In this document: one piece after another, positions 1 through 9,818 of the stretch
Numbering within the stretch: position 1 is the first letter of the stretch
How the letters are laid out: each line of letters begins with the position of its first letter
Made by a program: the position numbers and the translations under genes
Assembly: GCF_001952075.1 (NCBI RefSeq)
Contig: NZ_LXYU01000001.1
Location: 124,001-188,000, forward strand
Reading direction: 5' to 3'
Source: Ditibartonella apis
GTDB lineage: Bacteria > Pseudomonadota > Alphaproteobacteria > Rhizobiales > Rhizobiaceae
Length of the DNA: 64,000 nt
Notes under the pieces: model-generated
The model's input: only the letters and a program-made list of their open reading frames with translations
Databases searched by the model: none
Told to the model about the DNA's origin: nothing

Positions 1-321
1 AAGCGTTTTTCCAATTCCACAAGCGAATGATAAATCACTATTTTCCCCGTGTTATCTGGTAATGCCCACCATCTTTACCACAGCTTGTATATATTGAAAA
101 GCATTTGCAATCAAGTATACTTGATTGTTATCATCATCTTTAAATAAATGGTTTTTCAACTTATACGCGCGTTTTGTCGCAAATTTCAAAAATAAAATGG
201 ATGAAGAAGGTGTTTTGTCATCAAAAACTGTCGAAAAACGGTTCCAACATTGTTGAATATGCTCTAAGAGTATGTCGTAAAAAGCGCTAAGAGTTAAAAA
301 GTGCTGACGGATGGAGTAACA
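1..321. other. Non-coding leader upstream of the fab operon
   Basis: AT-rich stretch before fabA. It holds the perfect 20-bp palindrome at 108-127 and the fabA ribosome binding site GGAG at 313-316. A 93-codon open frame on the minus strand overlaps the fabA start and resembles no family I know. In related Rhizobiales the iron regulator gene irr often lies divergently here, but no irr-like coding sequence is visible within these 321 bases; it could lie further left. Confidence 0.5.
108..127. promoter_or_regulatory. Perfect 20-bp palindrome, putative operator of the fab operon
   Basis: CAATCAAGTATACTTGATTG reads identically on both strands with no spacer. It lies about 195 bases upstream of the fabA start. 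The symmetry fits a site for a dimeric repressor such as a TetR- or Fur/MarR-type protein. No regulator gene is adjacent inside the window, so the binding protein is unknown; a cruciform or an unrelated role is possible. Confidence 0.45.
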
Positions 322-828
322 ATGGCTGAACAAAAGTCTAGCTACACGTATGAAGAGCTTTTAAGCTGCGCACGCGGCGAAATGTTCGGAAAAGGCAACG
401 CACAATTGCCGGCTCCACCAATGTTGATGTTCAACCGTATTACAAAAATCAGCGAAAATGGCGGTGAACACGACAAAGGTTTGATTCGTGCCGAATTCGA
501 TATCAATCCGGATCTATGGTTTTTTGCCTGTCATTTTATTGGCGATCCGGTCATGCCTGGCTGTTTGGGGCTTGATGCCTTGTGGCAACTTACAGGTTTT
601 TTCCTCGGTTGGTTGGGGGAACCCGGTAAGGGACGCGCTATCTCGACGGGGGAAGTAAAATTTTCCGGAATGGTTACCCCGAAAACAAAACTTGTCGAAT
701 ATGGAATTGATTTCAAGCGTGTCATGCGTGGCCGGCTTGTGCTCGGTATTGCCGATGGTTTTGTCAAAGCCGATGGTGAAATAATTTATAAGGCTGCCGA
801 TTTGCGCGTAGCCTTATTCAAGGAATAG
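322..828 (+). CDS. fabA: 3-hydroxydecanoyl-ACP dehydratase/isomerase FabA
   Basis: FabA dehydrates 3-hydroxyacyl-ACP and, at the C10 stage, isomerises trans-2 to cis-3-decenoyl-ACP. This is the branch point for unsaturated fatty acids in the cytoplasm. The 168-residue product matches the family length (about 170). The catalytic pair is visible as His71 in ACHFIGDP and Asp85 in CLGLDALW. The open frame extends upstream to 301, but ATG at 322 is preceded by GGAG and gives the family N-terminus [13 protein letters not shown]. fabB follows after 64 bases and then fabI, so the three are probably one operon under the palindrome at 108-127. Confidence 0.97.
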   Translation: MAEQKSSYTYEELLSCARGEMFGKGNAQLPAPPMLMFNRITKISENGGEHDKGLIRAEFDINPDLWFFACHFIGDPVMPGCLGLDALWQLTGFFLGWLGEPGKGRAISTGEVKFSGMVTPKTKLVEYGIDFKRVMRGRLVLGIADGFVKADGEIIYKAADLRVALFKE

Positions 829-892
829 CAAGCATTCTTTCAGATAAACAAAGGTTGCAAGCTTTTGTTTACGGAAACCCAAGGAGACACTG

Positions 893-2113
893 ATGCGTCG
901 AGTAGTTGTAACCGGTATGGGAATTGTCTCATCAATCGGGAATAACCCTGAAGCAGTCCTTAACAGTTTGCGCGAAGCGAAATCCGGTATCAGTTTTTCG
1001 CAGGAATACGCAGATCTGGGGTTCCGCAGTCAGGTTTACGGCATGCCGCATATCGACATTGAAGCATTGGTTGATCGTCGTGCTATGCGTTTTCACGGGC
1101 GGGGAACTGCCTGGAACCATATTGCAATGGATCAGGCAATTGCCGATGCAGGCTTGTCATCCGAGGAAGTTTCAAATCCGAAAACCGGTATCATTATGGG
1201 CTCTGGCGGGCCTTCAACACGGACAATCGTCGACTCGGCCGATATTGCACGCCAAAAGGGGCCCAAACGCGTTGGTCCCTTCGCAGTGCCGAAAGCTATG
1301 AGCTCGACTGCTTCGGCAACATTGGCCACCTTTTTCAAGATAAAAGGCGTCAATTATTCGATTTCCTCCGCCTGTGCGACATCCAATCATTGTATCGGCA
1401 ATGCTTACGAACTGATCCAGTTCGGCAAGCAGGATCGCGTTTTTGCCGGTGGTTGCGAGGATCTTGATTGGACGCTGTCGGTCCTCTTTGACGCTATGGG
1501 CGCCATGTCGAGTAAACGCAATGCAACCCCCGAGAGTGCTTCACGTGCTTATGATGTCGGTCGTGACGGCTTTGTCATCGCCGGAGGTGCCGGCGTTCTG
1601 GTGCTTGAAGAGCTGGAAGTTGCCAAAGCACGTGGTGCAAAAATATATGCCGAGATCGTCGGATATGGCGCTACATCCGATGGCTTTGATATGGTAGCTC
1701 CATCAGGTGAAGGGGCAGAGCGCTGCATGCGCATGGCTTTATCAACAGTCAAAAATAAAATTGATTATATCAATCCACATGCCACATCGACTCCCGTCGG
1801 TGATCCGCCCGAAATAGAAGCCATCCGCAAGGTCTTTGGTTCGGGTGATTCATGTCCGCCAATTTCGGCAACGAAATCGCTGACCGGCCATTCACTCGGA
1901 GCTGCCGGCGTGCAGGAAGCAATTTATTCCCTTCTTATGATGAAAAATAATTTCATCTGTGAAAGTGCTCATATTGATGAGCTTGATCCGGCGTTTGCGG
2001 ATATGCCGATTGTACGCAAACGTCTTGATAACCAAAAACTGAACACAGTCCTGTCAAATACTTTCGGCTTTGGCGGAACCAATGCAACGCTGGTTTTCCA
2101 GCGTTACGAATAA
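893..2113 (+). CDS. fabB: beta-ketoacyl-ACP synthase I FabB
   Basis: FabB condenses malonyl-ACP with acyl-ACP and elongates the cis-3-decenoyl product of FabA. The 406-residue length is normal. The thiolase-fold catalytic triad is present: Cys161 in SSACATSNH, His296 in [11 protein letters not shown] and His333 in [11 protein letters not shown], with the conserved Lys328 just before. A strong ribosome binding site AAGGAGA at 881-887 fixes the ATG. Its place directly behind fabA, the usual partner, separates it from FabF. Confidence 0.97.
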   Translation: MRRVVVTGMGIVSSIGNNPEAVLNSLREAKSGISFSQEYADLGFRSQVYGMPHIDIEALVDRRAMRFHGRGTAWNHIAMDQAIADAGLSSEEVSNPKTGIIMGSGGPSTRTIVDSADIARQKGPKRVGPFAVPKAMSSTASATLATFFKIKGVNYSISSACATSNHCIGNAYELIQFGKQDRVFAGGCEDLDWTLSVLFDAMGAMSSKRNATPESASRAYDVGRDGFVIAGGAGVLVLEELEVAKARGAKIYAEIVGYGATSDGFDMVAPSGEGAERCMRMALSTVKNKIDYINPHATSTPVGDPPEIEAIRKVFGSGDSCPPISATKSLTGHSLGAAGVQEAIYSLLMMKNNFICESAHIDELDPAFADMPIVRKRLDNQKLNTVLSNTFGFGGTNATLVFQRYE

Positions 2114-2160
2114 ACCGGACACTTTCGTTGAGAGAGTGCCACAGGCTTACGGAGAATATG

Positions 2161-2979
2161 ATGGAAGGTTTGATGAAGGGCAAGCGCGGCCTCATAATGG
2201 GCGTCGCGAACGACCATTCAATCGCCTGGGGAATAGCATGTCAGCTCGCACAAGCGGGGGCTGAACTGGCTTTTACCTATCAAGGAGATGCATTTGGAAA
2301 GCGTGTCCGCCCCTTGGCAGAAAAACTCGGATCCAAGCTTCTGCTTGAATGCGATGTCGAAAATATCGATTCAGTCGATGCTGTTTTCGATCGACTGGAA
2401 AAAGAATGGGGTACACTCGACTTTGTCGTCCATGCGATCGGTTTTTCGGACAAATCGCAGCTCAAAGGACGCTATGTCGATGTAACAACACGTGAAAACT
2501 TCAGCCGGACAATGGTTATTTCGGCTTTTTCCTTCACTGAAATTGCCCAACGTGCAGGAAGACTGATGCCTAACGGCGGTGCATTGTTGACCTTGACTTA
2601 TGGTGCGTCACAGCATGTCGTGCCAAATTACAATGTCATGGGCGTTGCAAAAGCTGCACTTGAATCGATGGTGCGTTATCTGGCAGCCGATTTCGGGCCA
2701 CAGAATATTCGCGTCAATGCAATTTCTGCGGGTCCTGTTCGCACGCTCGCCGGTAATGGTATCGGTGCGGCACGAGCTATCTTCTCCTATCAGAAACGCA
2801 ATGCACCTTTGCGGCGCACAGTCGATATCGAGGAAATCGGAAAATCGGCTCTTTATCTTCTCTCTGATCTTGCTTCCGGCGTTACCGGTGACATTCATTA
2901 TGTCGATTGCGGCTATAATATTATGTCTACGCCGATATTGGAAGAACTCAAAGAGAGTGAAGAATCACGCGGCGAGTAA
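2161..2979 (+). CDS. fabI: Enoyl-ACP reductase (NADH) FabI
   Basis: FabI reduces trans-2-enoyl-ACP to acyl-ACP, the last step of each fatty-acid elongation cycle. It is a short-chain dehydrogenase fold of 272 residues. Visible features are the modified nucleotide-binding start GLIMGVANDHSIAWGIA and the catalytic Tyr157-x6-Lys164 in NYNVMGVAK. Two ATGs are adjacent (2158 and 2161); GGAGA at 2151-2155 is better spaced for the second. Third gene of the fab operon, 47 bases behind fabB. The coding end lies inside the terminator hairpin at 2967-2998. Confidence 0.95.
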   Translation: MEGLMKGKRGLIMGVANDHSIAWGIACQLAQAGAELAFTYQGDAFGKRVRPLAEKLGSKLLLECDVENIDSVDAVFDRLEKEWGTLDFVVHAIGFSDKSQLKGRYVDVTTRENFSRTMVISAFSFTEIAQRAGRLMPNGGALLTLTYGASQHVVPNYNVMGVAKAALESMVRYLAADFGPQNIRVNAISAGPVRTLAGNGIGAARAIFSYQKRNAPLRRTVDIEEIGKSALYLLSDLASGVTGDIHYVDCGYNIMSTPILEELKESEESRGE

Positions 2980-2998
2980 TTTTCGCCGCGTTCTATTT
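2967..2998 (+). terminator. Terminator overlapping the end of fabI
   Basis: Nine-base-pair stem ACGCGGCGA (2967-2975) with TCGCCGCGT (2983-2991), a 7-base loop that contains the fabI stop codon, then TCTATTTTC. It probably ends the fabA-fabB-fabI transcript. Confidence 0.7.
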
Positions 2999-3004
2999 TC
3001 GGGA

Positions 3005-3419
3005 TTGGTGGCATATGCTTTGAACACGTTTATTGCTCTACTGATGCTCTTCCTTTCAATTCGCCATTCTTAACAGGCTTTCAGCCCCGGCAACTCCGCT
3101 TCTAAAAATTATTCCCGTATCGTGAATAAACCGGCCTTCACACCAACCGACGGGCGAGCATTGTCATTGTTATGCCGACATTGATTGCTGCATTTACCCT
3201 CGTGCTCAGACATCCGTTTATAAAAGTACAGCCTCGGGCGCTAAAGTCGGTCGGAACGCTATTGGCAATTGTATTTGTTGTCAGAGCAATTGGTGAATTC
3301 CGTTTGGTCGGATTTTTCAAATCTCTCACTGTTAGCGAATTGGCGTTTTAAAATTCGTGTTTTATTCACTATTTTGTCTTTTGATCGGTTGGATTTTCTT
3401 TTTCCTGACTTGGCGCTAA
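3005..3419 (+). pseudogene. Decayed DUF3995-family membrane protein gene
   Basis: No single frame is open, but pieces of a DUF3995-like protein follow each other in three frames. 3005-3073 encodes a hydrophobic start (ALNTFIALLMLFLS) ending in TAA. 3123-3160 encodes NKPAFTPTDGRA. 3172-3351 encodes the core, MPTLIAAFTLVLRHPF, then LLAIVFVVRAIGEFRLVGFF, ending in TAA. 3354-3419 encodes the tail FYSLFCLLIGWIFFFLTW. The ordered motifs RAIGEFRLVGFFK, then FYSxxCLLIG, are typical of the DUF3995 C-terminal half as I remember it. At least three frame breaks and two internal stops make this non-functional. The family has no established function. Sequencing errors are unlikely to explain so many breaks. 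Confidence 0.62.
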
Positions 3420-3505
3420 ATAGCCAGTCACGACAACTCCGACGAGCGTTCGGTCAATTAGGGATGTATTTTTTTACTCTTCCCTGCGTGCCTTCCTTTA
3501 AAACG

Positions 3506-4507
3506 TTATTTACGCGCTTCAATCACTTTAAATCCGTTCTGCTCTTCCAGAACCAAAACTTTTCGGAAACATTTTTGCAAAGTCGCTTCATAGGGCAATT
3601 GCCGATTGGCCACCATGAGAAAACACCCTCCCGGTTTTAACCGTCGAGCAGCAGTTTCGATGAATTTTTGTCCGAGCGAGACATCTGCCGCGCGTCCGTC
3701 ATGAAATGGCGGATTTGACAAAATTGTATCATAAATTCTTTCAATCGGCTCGCGTGTAATATCCTGCCACAGATAATCAATCGTTATTCGATTAGAGAGC
3801 CTGCCCAGATGCATTTTTGCAGCAGCAAGGGAATTGTAGTCGGCCTCATAAAGATCAAGCTCGCCGAGCTTTTTAGCCTCCTTTATCGCTTCATAGGAAA
3901 GATAGCCCCAGCCGGCACCAAAATCGGCCGTCTTGCCGAAGACAACTCTATCCATATATTTGACCAACATTTGCGAACCTTGGTCAATGCGTCCATTCGA
4001 AAACATGCCTGCTTGTGTTGTAAAACCGTCATCAAATGACTGTGGACGTTCAATGAGCGTTTCCAGCAATTTTTCATCAAGCTCTTCAGGCACAGTCAAC
4101 CAGAAAACAATTCCATGCGCTTTTGAAAGCTTTTGTTCTACCGGAACAATGACATTAACCCATTTCATAAAAGATGAAGCGCCGGAAGATTTATCCCCGC
4201 TTACCACAATTGTGCCACCGGCTTTCACCACGCGCAAAAGCGTAAGAAAACGGTTCTGGTTAAATTTTTTATGCTTGTTAAGTTCTAGCAAACCACCAGA
4301 AAATATCTTCTTTTCATCAGACATTTCGGGCAAACATTTGAAACCGGCTTCCTGAAAATTCAAAAAATCTGCCCGCCAAGGCTGGATAATTTCGATTGAT
4401 TTGACCCACTCTTTTTCCGGTTTTTCTGTCAAACCGAAAGCACACCAGAAATTATCCGGTTGCGGGAGTCCGATAACACCCTGACGAAAAGGCAAGAAAA
4501 CCGACAT
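3506..4507 (-). CDS. rsmC: Class I SAM methyltransferase, RsmC-like (16S rRNA G1207)
   Basis: Probable 16S rRNA guanine-N2 methyltransferase of the RsmC/RlmG type. The 333-residue protein has a degenerate N-terminal half and a C-terminal methyltransferase half. The latter carries the SAM-binding segment VFGKTADFGAGWGYLSYEA and the NPPFH motif in ILSNPPFHDGRA, which marks enzymes methylating an exocyclic amino group. It lies convergent to the fab operon and downstream of pnp, as in several Rhizobiales. The exact target base is inferred from the family; another rRNA position cannot be excluded. Confidence 0.8.
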   Translation of the reverse strand: MSVFLPFRQGVIGLPQPDNFWCAFGLTEKPEKEWVKSIEIIQPWRADFLNFQEAGFKCLPEMSDEKKIFSGGLLELNKHKKFNQNRFLTLLRVVKAGGTIVVSGDKSSGASSFMKWVNVIVPVEQKLSKAHGIVFWLTVPEELDEKLLETLIERPQSFDDGFTTQAGMFSNGRIDQGSQMLVKYMDRVVFGKTADFGAGWGYLSYEAIKEAKKLGELDLYEADYNSLAAAKMHLGRLSNRITIDYLWQDITREPIERIYDTILSNPPFHDGRAADVSLGQKFIETAARRLKPGGCFLMVANRQLPYEATLQKCFRKVLVLEEQNGFKVIEARK

Positions 4508-4820
4508 TTCAAGCTCGCTTTTTTAAATTCGCTTTTTAAGAAAGCCACATATTTCTCCTTTATCGTCCTACTGAAAAAGGTGCAATTTTAAAATCGTAAC
4601 TAGGGTGACTACACACTATCCATTCGAGAAAATGTGCAGGAATTTTCGCTTATCCTTGATAGGCGAATTCTGTCACTCGCATTGCCAGTCGTTTCGTAGT
4701 TTTGCACTTTTTAAAAATGCTTTACCTGCAAATTTTACGAAACAGCCTAAAGATTAATCTGTCTCGTGCATTGCGGAAGAGGCTCAATTCAAGAGAGATA
4801 TGGGGTTAGAATTGTCAAAC
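4508..4820. other. Spacer between the RsmC-like gene and pnp
   Basis: About 310 bases without a convincing gene. There is an imperfect inverted repeat near 4647-4670 (TCGCTTATC with GATAGGCGA). The stretch must hold the promoter of the RsmC-like gene, but I cannot assign it. Confidence 0.4.
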
Positions 4821-4846
4821 AAAAAGCCGCTCATAAAAGCGGCTTT
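4821..4846 (-). terminator. Terminator of pnp
   Basis: On the minus strand AAAGCCGC, an 8-base loop, GCGGCTTT and then TTG: an 8-bp GC-rich stem running into a short T tract about 30 bases after the pnp stop codon. Confidence 0.85.
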
Positions 4847-4876
4847 CCGATTTTTCAGAATTCTGAATTCCAAAGA

Positions 4877-7180
4877 CTACTCTTTGTCTTTATCAGCATT
4901 CTTCTTGCGACGATGTTTCTTTTCGGGCTTATCGGATTTTTCATCCTTTTCGCCTTTATCGTGTTTTTCACTCTTTTCACCATTGTCGTCATGGTGTTTT
5001 TCAGTCTTTTCATGCTTTCCATGTTTTTCGGCATGGTCGGCATCTTCAGACTTTGGGGTTTCTTCGCGCGGGATTTCCTGCCCTGTTTCCTGATCGACAA
5101 CTTTCATCGACAGGCGAACTTTGCCACGATCGTCAAATCCCATGAGTTTGACCCAAACCTTCTGCCCTTCCTTGACAACATCGGTTGTCTTGTTAACGCG
5201 TTCGGGAGCCAATTGTGAAATATGAACCAATCCATCACGCGGACCAAAGAAGTTGACGAAAGCACCGAAATCGGCTGTTTTCACAACAGTACCCTGATAG
5301 ATCTGGCCAACTTCCGGCTCATCGACGATGGAATGGATCCAGCGTTTGGCAGCTTCAATTGTTTTGGCATCGGAAGATGCAATTTTGATTGTGCCGTCAT
5401 CTTCGATATTGATCTTGGCACCGGTTTGCTCGGTAATCTCGCGGATAACCTTACCGCCGGAACCGATAACATCGCGGATCTTGTCGACCGGAATATTCAT
5501 CATCTCGATACGCGGAGCATATTCACCCAGTTCGGAACGTGCGCCGGTCAAGGCTTTGGCCATTTCACCAAGAATATGGATACGACCTTCTTTTGCCTGT
5601 CCGAGAGCAACTTTCATGATGTCTTCGGTAATGCCGTTGATCTTGATATCCATCTGCAAGGCTGTGACACCATTTTCCGTACCGGCAACCTTGAAATCCA
5701 TATCGCCAAGGTGGTCTTCATCACCAAGAATATCGGAAAGGATCGCATAACGGTCGCCTTCCTTGATGAGCCCCATAGCAATACCGGCGACAGGATGCTG
5801 CAGCGGAACGCCCGCATCCATCAACGCCAAGGATGTACCGCAAACGGTTGCCATGGACGACGAGCCGTTAGATTCGGTAATTTCCGAAACGGCGCGGATT
5901 GTGTAGGGGAAACTTTCCTGCGAGGGAAGCATCGGATGGATTGCACGCCATGCAAGCTTTCCATGACCGATTTCACGACGCCCCGGAGAACCGATACGGC
6001 CGGTTTCACCAACTGAAAATGGCGGGAAGTTATAATGGAGAAGGAAGGTTTCCTTATACATTCCGGTGAGCGAGTCGATATATTGTTCGTCTTCACCGGT
6101 TCCCAATGTTGCAACAACGACTGCCTGTGTTTCACCACGGGTAAACAATGCAGAACCGTGGGTGCGCGGCAAAATGCCGACTTCCGTATAAATCGGACGG
6201 ACTGTTTTCAAATCACGACCATCAATACGGCTGCCGTTATCAAGAATATTCCAGCGGACAATTTTTGCCTGCAAATGCTTGAAAACTGTTGCGATTTCTT
6301 CCGAATTATATTCCGGTTCTTCTTCGCCTTCCGGCATGAATTTCGCGTCAACCTTGGCTTTCACCGCATCAACAGCAGCATAACGTTCCTGCTTGTCGGT
6401 AAGTTGATAGGCCTTACGCAGATCCTTTTCGGCGAATTTGAGCATCTTCTTTTCCAGATCACTCAGATCTTCCGGAACAAATTCGCGCGGTTCCTTGGCA
6501 GCAACTTCGGCAAGCTTGATAATTGCATCGATAACCGGTTTGAAACCGTTATGACCGAAAATAACAGCACCGAGCATAACATCTTCGCTGAGTTCCTGTG
6601 CTTCCGATTCAACCATCAAAACAGCATCGGATGTGCCAGCAACGACGAGATCAAGCTTCGATTCCGGCATTTCGTCGATATTCGGGTTCAGCACATATTT
6701 GCCGTTGATATAACCAACGCGTGCCCCACCAATCGGCCCCATGAACGGAACACCCGAAAGGGTCAGGGCAGCCGAAGCTGCGATCATTGACAAAATATCG
6801 GGGTTGTTTTCAAGGTCATGTTGCAAAACAGTGATGATGACCTGTGTTTCGTTTTTGTAGCCTTCGGCAAAAAGCGGGCGGATCGGACGGTCGATCAAAC
6901 GTGAAATCAATGTTTCGCCTTCGCTCGGACGACCTTCGCGTTTGAAATAACCACCCGGTATTTTACCGGCTGCATAAGTCTTTTCCTGATAATTGACTGT
7001 GAGCGGGAAAAAATCCTGCCCGGGTTTGGGTTCCTTTTCAGAAACCACCGTGGCGAGAACGATTGTTTCGCCGTAAGTTGCCATAACTGCACCATCAGCC
7101 TGACGCGCAATTTTGCCTGTTTCAAGAGTCAGCGGGCGGCCTGCCCAGTCAATCTCTACTTTATGAGTGTTAAAAAACAT
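4877..7180 (-). CDS. pnp: Polyribonucleotide nucleotidyltransferase (PNPase)
   Basis: PNPase degrades RNA 3' to 5' by phosphorolysis and can add tails in reverse; it is a degradosome component. The product is 767 residues, longer than E. coli PNPase (711). Order: two RNase PH-like domains with an alpha-helical linker, a KH domain ([20 protein letters not shown]) and an S1 domain ([20 protein letters not shown]). A charged low-complexity tail of about 62 residues follows, rich in His, Lys, Glu and Asp. The frame opens upstream, but ATG at 7180 has a good ribosome binding site (AAGGAC) and gives the family start [12 protein letters not shown]. It follows rpsO, the classic pairing. Confidence 0.97.
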   Translation of the reverse strand: MFFNTHKVEIDWAGRPLTLETGKIARQADGAVMATYGETIVLATVVSEKEPKPGQDFFPLTVNYQEKTYAAGKIPGGYFKREGRPSEGETLISRLIDRPIRPLFAEGYKNETQVIITVLQHDLENNPDILSMIAASAALTLSGVPFMGPIGGARVGYINGKYVLNPNIDEMPESKLDLVVAGTSDAVLMVESEAQELSEDVMLGAVIFGHNGFKPVIDAIIKLAEVAAKEPREFVPEDLSDLEKKMLKFAEKDLRKAYQLTDKQERYAAVDAVKAKVDAKFMPEGEEEPEYNSEEIATVFKHLQAKIVRWNILDNGSRIDGRDLKTVRPIYTEVGILPRTHGSALFTRGETQAVVVATLGTGEDEQYIDSLTGMYKETFLLHYNFPPFSVGETGRIGSPGRREIGHGKLAWRAIHPMLPSQESFPYTIRAVSEITESNGSSSMATVCGTSLALMDAGVPLQHPVAGIAMGLIKEGDRYAILSDILGDEDHLGDMDFKVAGTENGVTALQMDIKINGITEDIMKVALGQAKEGRIHILGEMAKALTGARSELGEYAPRIEMMNIPVDKIRDVIGSGGKVIREITEQTGAKINIEDDGTIKIASSDAKTIEAAKRWIHSIVDEPEVGQIYQGTVVKTADFGAFVNFFGPRDGLVHISQLAPERVNKTTDVVKEGQKVWVKLMGFDDRGKVRLSMKVVDQETGQEIPREETPKSEDADHAEKHGKHEKTEKHHDDNGEKSEKHDKGEKDEKSDKPEKKHRRKKNADKDKE

Positions 7181-7353
7181 TTCTTGTCCTTGATTAACCG
7201 TAAAAGGTACCTTCACCTTGTTAACGGTTCAGTTCTTTGGTCATGCCATGGGCAAGACAACGAGGCGCATCCGACTTCTTTCCCGATGCGACCGGCAATC
7301 CTGCCCCATGACGGTTCCTCTTTTTCGCCAGCTTTTTCAAGTTGTCGAAATTG

Positions 7354-7384
7354 AAAGGCGGGAAACCACATAATTTCCCGCCTT
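7354..7384 (-). terminator. Hairpin between rpsO and pnp
   Basis: Ten-base-pair stem AGGCGGGAAA / TTTCCCGCCT with an 8-base loop, just after rpsO. On the minus strand it is followed only by TTCAATTT, so it may be a leaky terminator or an RNase III processing site. In E. coli the rpsO-pnp spacer also carries hairpins. Confidence 0.65.
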
Positions 7385-7390
7385 GATTGT

Positions 7391-7660
7391 TTAGCGACGC
7401 AAGCCGAGCTTGGAAATCAACGACTGGTAACGCTTTTCATCGACACCGTTAAGGTAATCGAGAAGGCGACGGCGTTGGGAAACAAGTTTCAAAAGACCAC
7501 GGCGGGAATGGTTATCCTTTTTGTGGGATTTGAAATGCTCGGTCAAATTGGCAATACGTTCAGACAAAATAGCAACCTGTACTTCCGGCGAACCTGTATC
7601 GCCTTCCTTGGTTGCATATTCTTTGATCAAAGCCTGTTTACGTTCAGCAGTAATCGACAT
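7391..7660 (-). CDS. rpsO: 30S ribosomal protein S15
   Basis: S15 binds the central domain of 16S rRNA early in 30S assembly. The 89-residue product has the normal length and the conserved features [19 protein letters not shown] and RRRLLDYL. A purine-rich ribosome binding site (AAGGATG) precedes the ATG. In relatives truB lies directly upstream; here an oppositely oriented MFS gene and two spacers intervene. Confidence 0.98.
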   Translation of the reverse strand: MSITAERKQALIKEYATKEGDTGSPEVQVAILSERIANLTEHFKSHKKDNHSRRGLLKLVSQRRRLLDYLNGVDEKRYQSLISKLGLRR

Positions 7661-8186
7661 CGGTTCATCCTTTCAAAAAAAGTGGGACATTGAAGACGCC
7701 CCGGCCGGGATGTCGTCCAGCTAGGGTCTATGAATCGGCAAATGCAAAAAGCACATGCACGGTGGCTTCATATATAGGAATTATACTTGAATTACTAGTC
7801 CTACCTTTTGTTCACTAAAGTTTTCGACTATTTTCGCTTTGCTATTCTCTTTCTCTCGCAAACAATGAGAATTCAGGCAATTAGCAAAAACGTAGACAAT
7901 GAGCAGAAAAAGCTATTATCTGCCACTCTTCACGAATTCTCTTTGAAATAAAAGCATTTACTTACCGAATTCGGTTTCCAGTTCTTTTTGAATAAAATAA
8001 TTTCTCTCTCAATATCTCAAAAATATACAAGCATTCTCTTATAGTCGAATAGCGTAATCAGGCATTGTTGATAACAATAAGTGTGCAGATTTTCACAAGC
8101 CGATTGGAATGACGTTACTTGACACTTGCGGCTTCAACGGCGCTCACTTAGATTGGGTGCAATAAAAGTCCAATTTCCGGGAACCG
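7661..8186. other. Divergent spacer between rpsO and the MFS gene
   Basis: About 525 bases that must carry the rpsO promoter (-) and the MFS promoter (+). I see no gene. A 15-base inverted repeat, ATTGTT-GAT-AACAAT at 8064-8078, could be an operator about 110 bases before the MFS start. A TTGACA at 8119-8124 has no well-spaced -10 partner that I can defend. Confidence 0.4.
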
Positions 8187-9818
8187 ATGCAGCAAAAAAG
8201 CTCGACACTTGCGCCATTCAAAAGCCAGGCTTTCAGAAGTCTGTGGGCGGCAACGCTTGTTTCAAATCTGGGTGGGCTTATCCAGACAGTCGGGGCCGGC
8301 TGGATTATGACATTAATCAGCACGTCCCATTCAATGGTGGGGCTTGTTCAGGGCGCCAACACATTACCGGTTGTGATTTTTTCGCTTCTCGCCGGTGCTC
8401 TTGCCGATAATTTCAACCGTCGGCAGATCATGATTACCGCGCAATTGATGATGATGGCTGTTTCAGTTCTCCTTGCCGTTCTCACCTGTTTCGGTCTCTT
8501 GACGCCGTGGCTCCTTCTCGCCTTTACATTTCTGATCGGCTGTGGCTCGGCTCTTTATAACCCCCCTTGGCAAGCAACGGTGGGAGATATTGTGCCGCGT
8601 GAAGATATTTCTGCGGCGGTCACATTAAATAGTGTCGGCTTCAATTTGATGCGCAGTGTCGGGCCTGCAACCGGCGGTGCAATTGTTGCGGCCTTTGGTG
8701 GCGCGGCAGCTTTCGTCGTCAATGCTTTCAGCTATATTCCGCTTCTTGGTGCGCTGTTTTTCTGGAAACCCGATTACGCAAATAACGGTTTGCCGCGCGA
8801 AAGACTCGTCGCAGCAATGTCTGACGGCTTACGTTATGTTTTCATGTCACCGCATCTTTTAAACATCATGACGCGGGCCTTCATGTTCGGCCTTGGTGCG
8901 ATATCGGTTCTTGCACTTCTTCCCATTATTGCCCACGAAAAGCTTGATGGCGGGGCGCTCATTTACGGAACATTGCTTGGTTCTTTCGGCGTGGGAGCTA
9001 TTGCTGCCGGCATTATCAATTCCTGGGTAAGGCGGCGCTTTCCCTCGGAAGCGATTGTTGCCGGTTCATTCATCGGCTATGCGCTATCTTGTCTGTTGCT
9101 CGCTTTGAGTGACTCGTCAATCATTGCCCATATTGTCCTTTTTCCGGCCGGCATGTGTTGGGTTCTGGCACTTTCGCTCTTTAATGTTTCAGTGCAATTA
9201 TCAACACCTCGCTGGGTTGTTTCACGAGCCTTGGCTCTTTATCAGACATCATCTTTTGGTGGCATGGCCGTCGGAAGCTGGTTATGGGGAAGTCTTGCTG
9301 ACAATTATTCGCCCGTCATTGCGCTTTATATATGTGCTGCATTCCTTATTGTTGGTGCATTGATGGGATTTAAATTCACCATCTTTGAAATACCGAGCAT
9401 CAACCTTGACCCGCTTGATCAATTCCGCGAACCGGAATTGCATCTCGACCTTCAGGCCAGAAGCGGCCCGATCATGATTCTGATCGACTACGAAATCAAG
9501 GACGAGAACATTCCGGAATTTCTTGAAACAATGTCGTTGAGGCGTCGCATCAGACTGCGTGACGGTGCCAGGCAATGGACGCTATTGCGTGATCTCGAAC
9601 ACCCGAACCGCTGGGTTGAAACCTACCATATGACGACGTGGGTGGATTATTTGAGGCACAATCGCCGCCGCACCAAAGCCGATGCCGACGTAACAGAAAA
9701 ACTTCGCAAGCTGAGCGAAATTCCGGAAGGCATGCGCGTTCACCGCATGATCGAACGTCACACTGTGCCGGAAGCCAACCAGATACAAGTCAAGCACTCG
9801 GCCCATCATCTGCACTGA
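8187..9818 (+). CDS. MFS_3-type exporter with fused C-terminal domain
   Basis: Inner-membrane transporter of the major facilitator superfamily, in the EntS-like MFS_3 group that includes siderophore and drug exporters. The 543-residue protein has about 12 hydrophobic segments over residues 15-400. The signature loop GALADNFNRRQIMI lies between segments 2 and 3. The soluble C-terminal part (about 425-540) looks like the small ferredoxin-like alpha/beta domain often fused in this group; it contains IDYEIKDENIPEFL and a basic stretch RHNRRRTKADADV. The start has GGGAA upstream. Substrate unknown. It stands alone and opposite to its neighbours, splitting a conserved truB-rpsO-pnp block, which suggests insertion in this lineage. 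Confidence 0.85.
   Translation: MQQKSSTLAPFKSQAFRSLWAATLVSNLGGLIQTVGAGWIMTLISTSHSMVGLVQGANTLPVVIFSLLAGALADNFNRRQIMITAQLMMMAVSVLLAVLTCFGLLTPWLLLAFTFLIGCGSALYNPPWQATVGDIVPREDISAAVTLNSVGFNLMRSVGPATGGAIVAAFGGAAAFVVNAFSYIPLLGALFFWKPDYANNGLPRERLVAAMSDGLRYVFMSPHLLNIMTRAFMFGLGAISVLALLPIIAHEKLDGGALIYGTLLGSFGVGAIAAGIINSWVRRRFPSEAIVAGSFIGYALSCLLLALSDSSIIAHIVLFPAGMCWVLALSLFNVSVQLSTPRWVVSRALALYQTSSFGGMAVGSWLWGSLADNYSPVIALYICAAFLIVGALMGFKFTIFEIPSINLDPLDQFREPELHLDLQARSGPIMILIDYEIKDENIPEFLETMSLRRRIRLRDGARQWTLLRDLEHPNRWVETYHMTTWVDYLRHNRRRTKADADVTEKLRKLSEIPEGMRVHRMIERHTVPEANQIQVKHSAHHLH

Noticed and set aside
52..333. 93-codon minus-strand frame overlapping the fabA start
   Set aside because: It overlaps the fabA ribosome binding site and start, contains the operator-like palindrome, and resembles no family including Irr.
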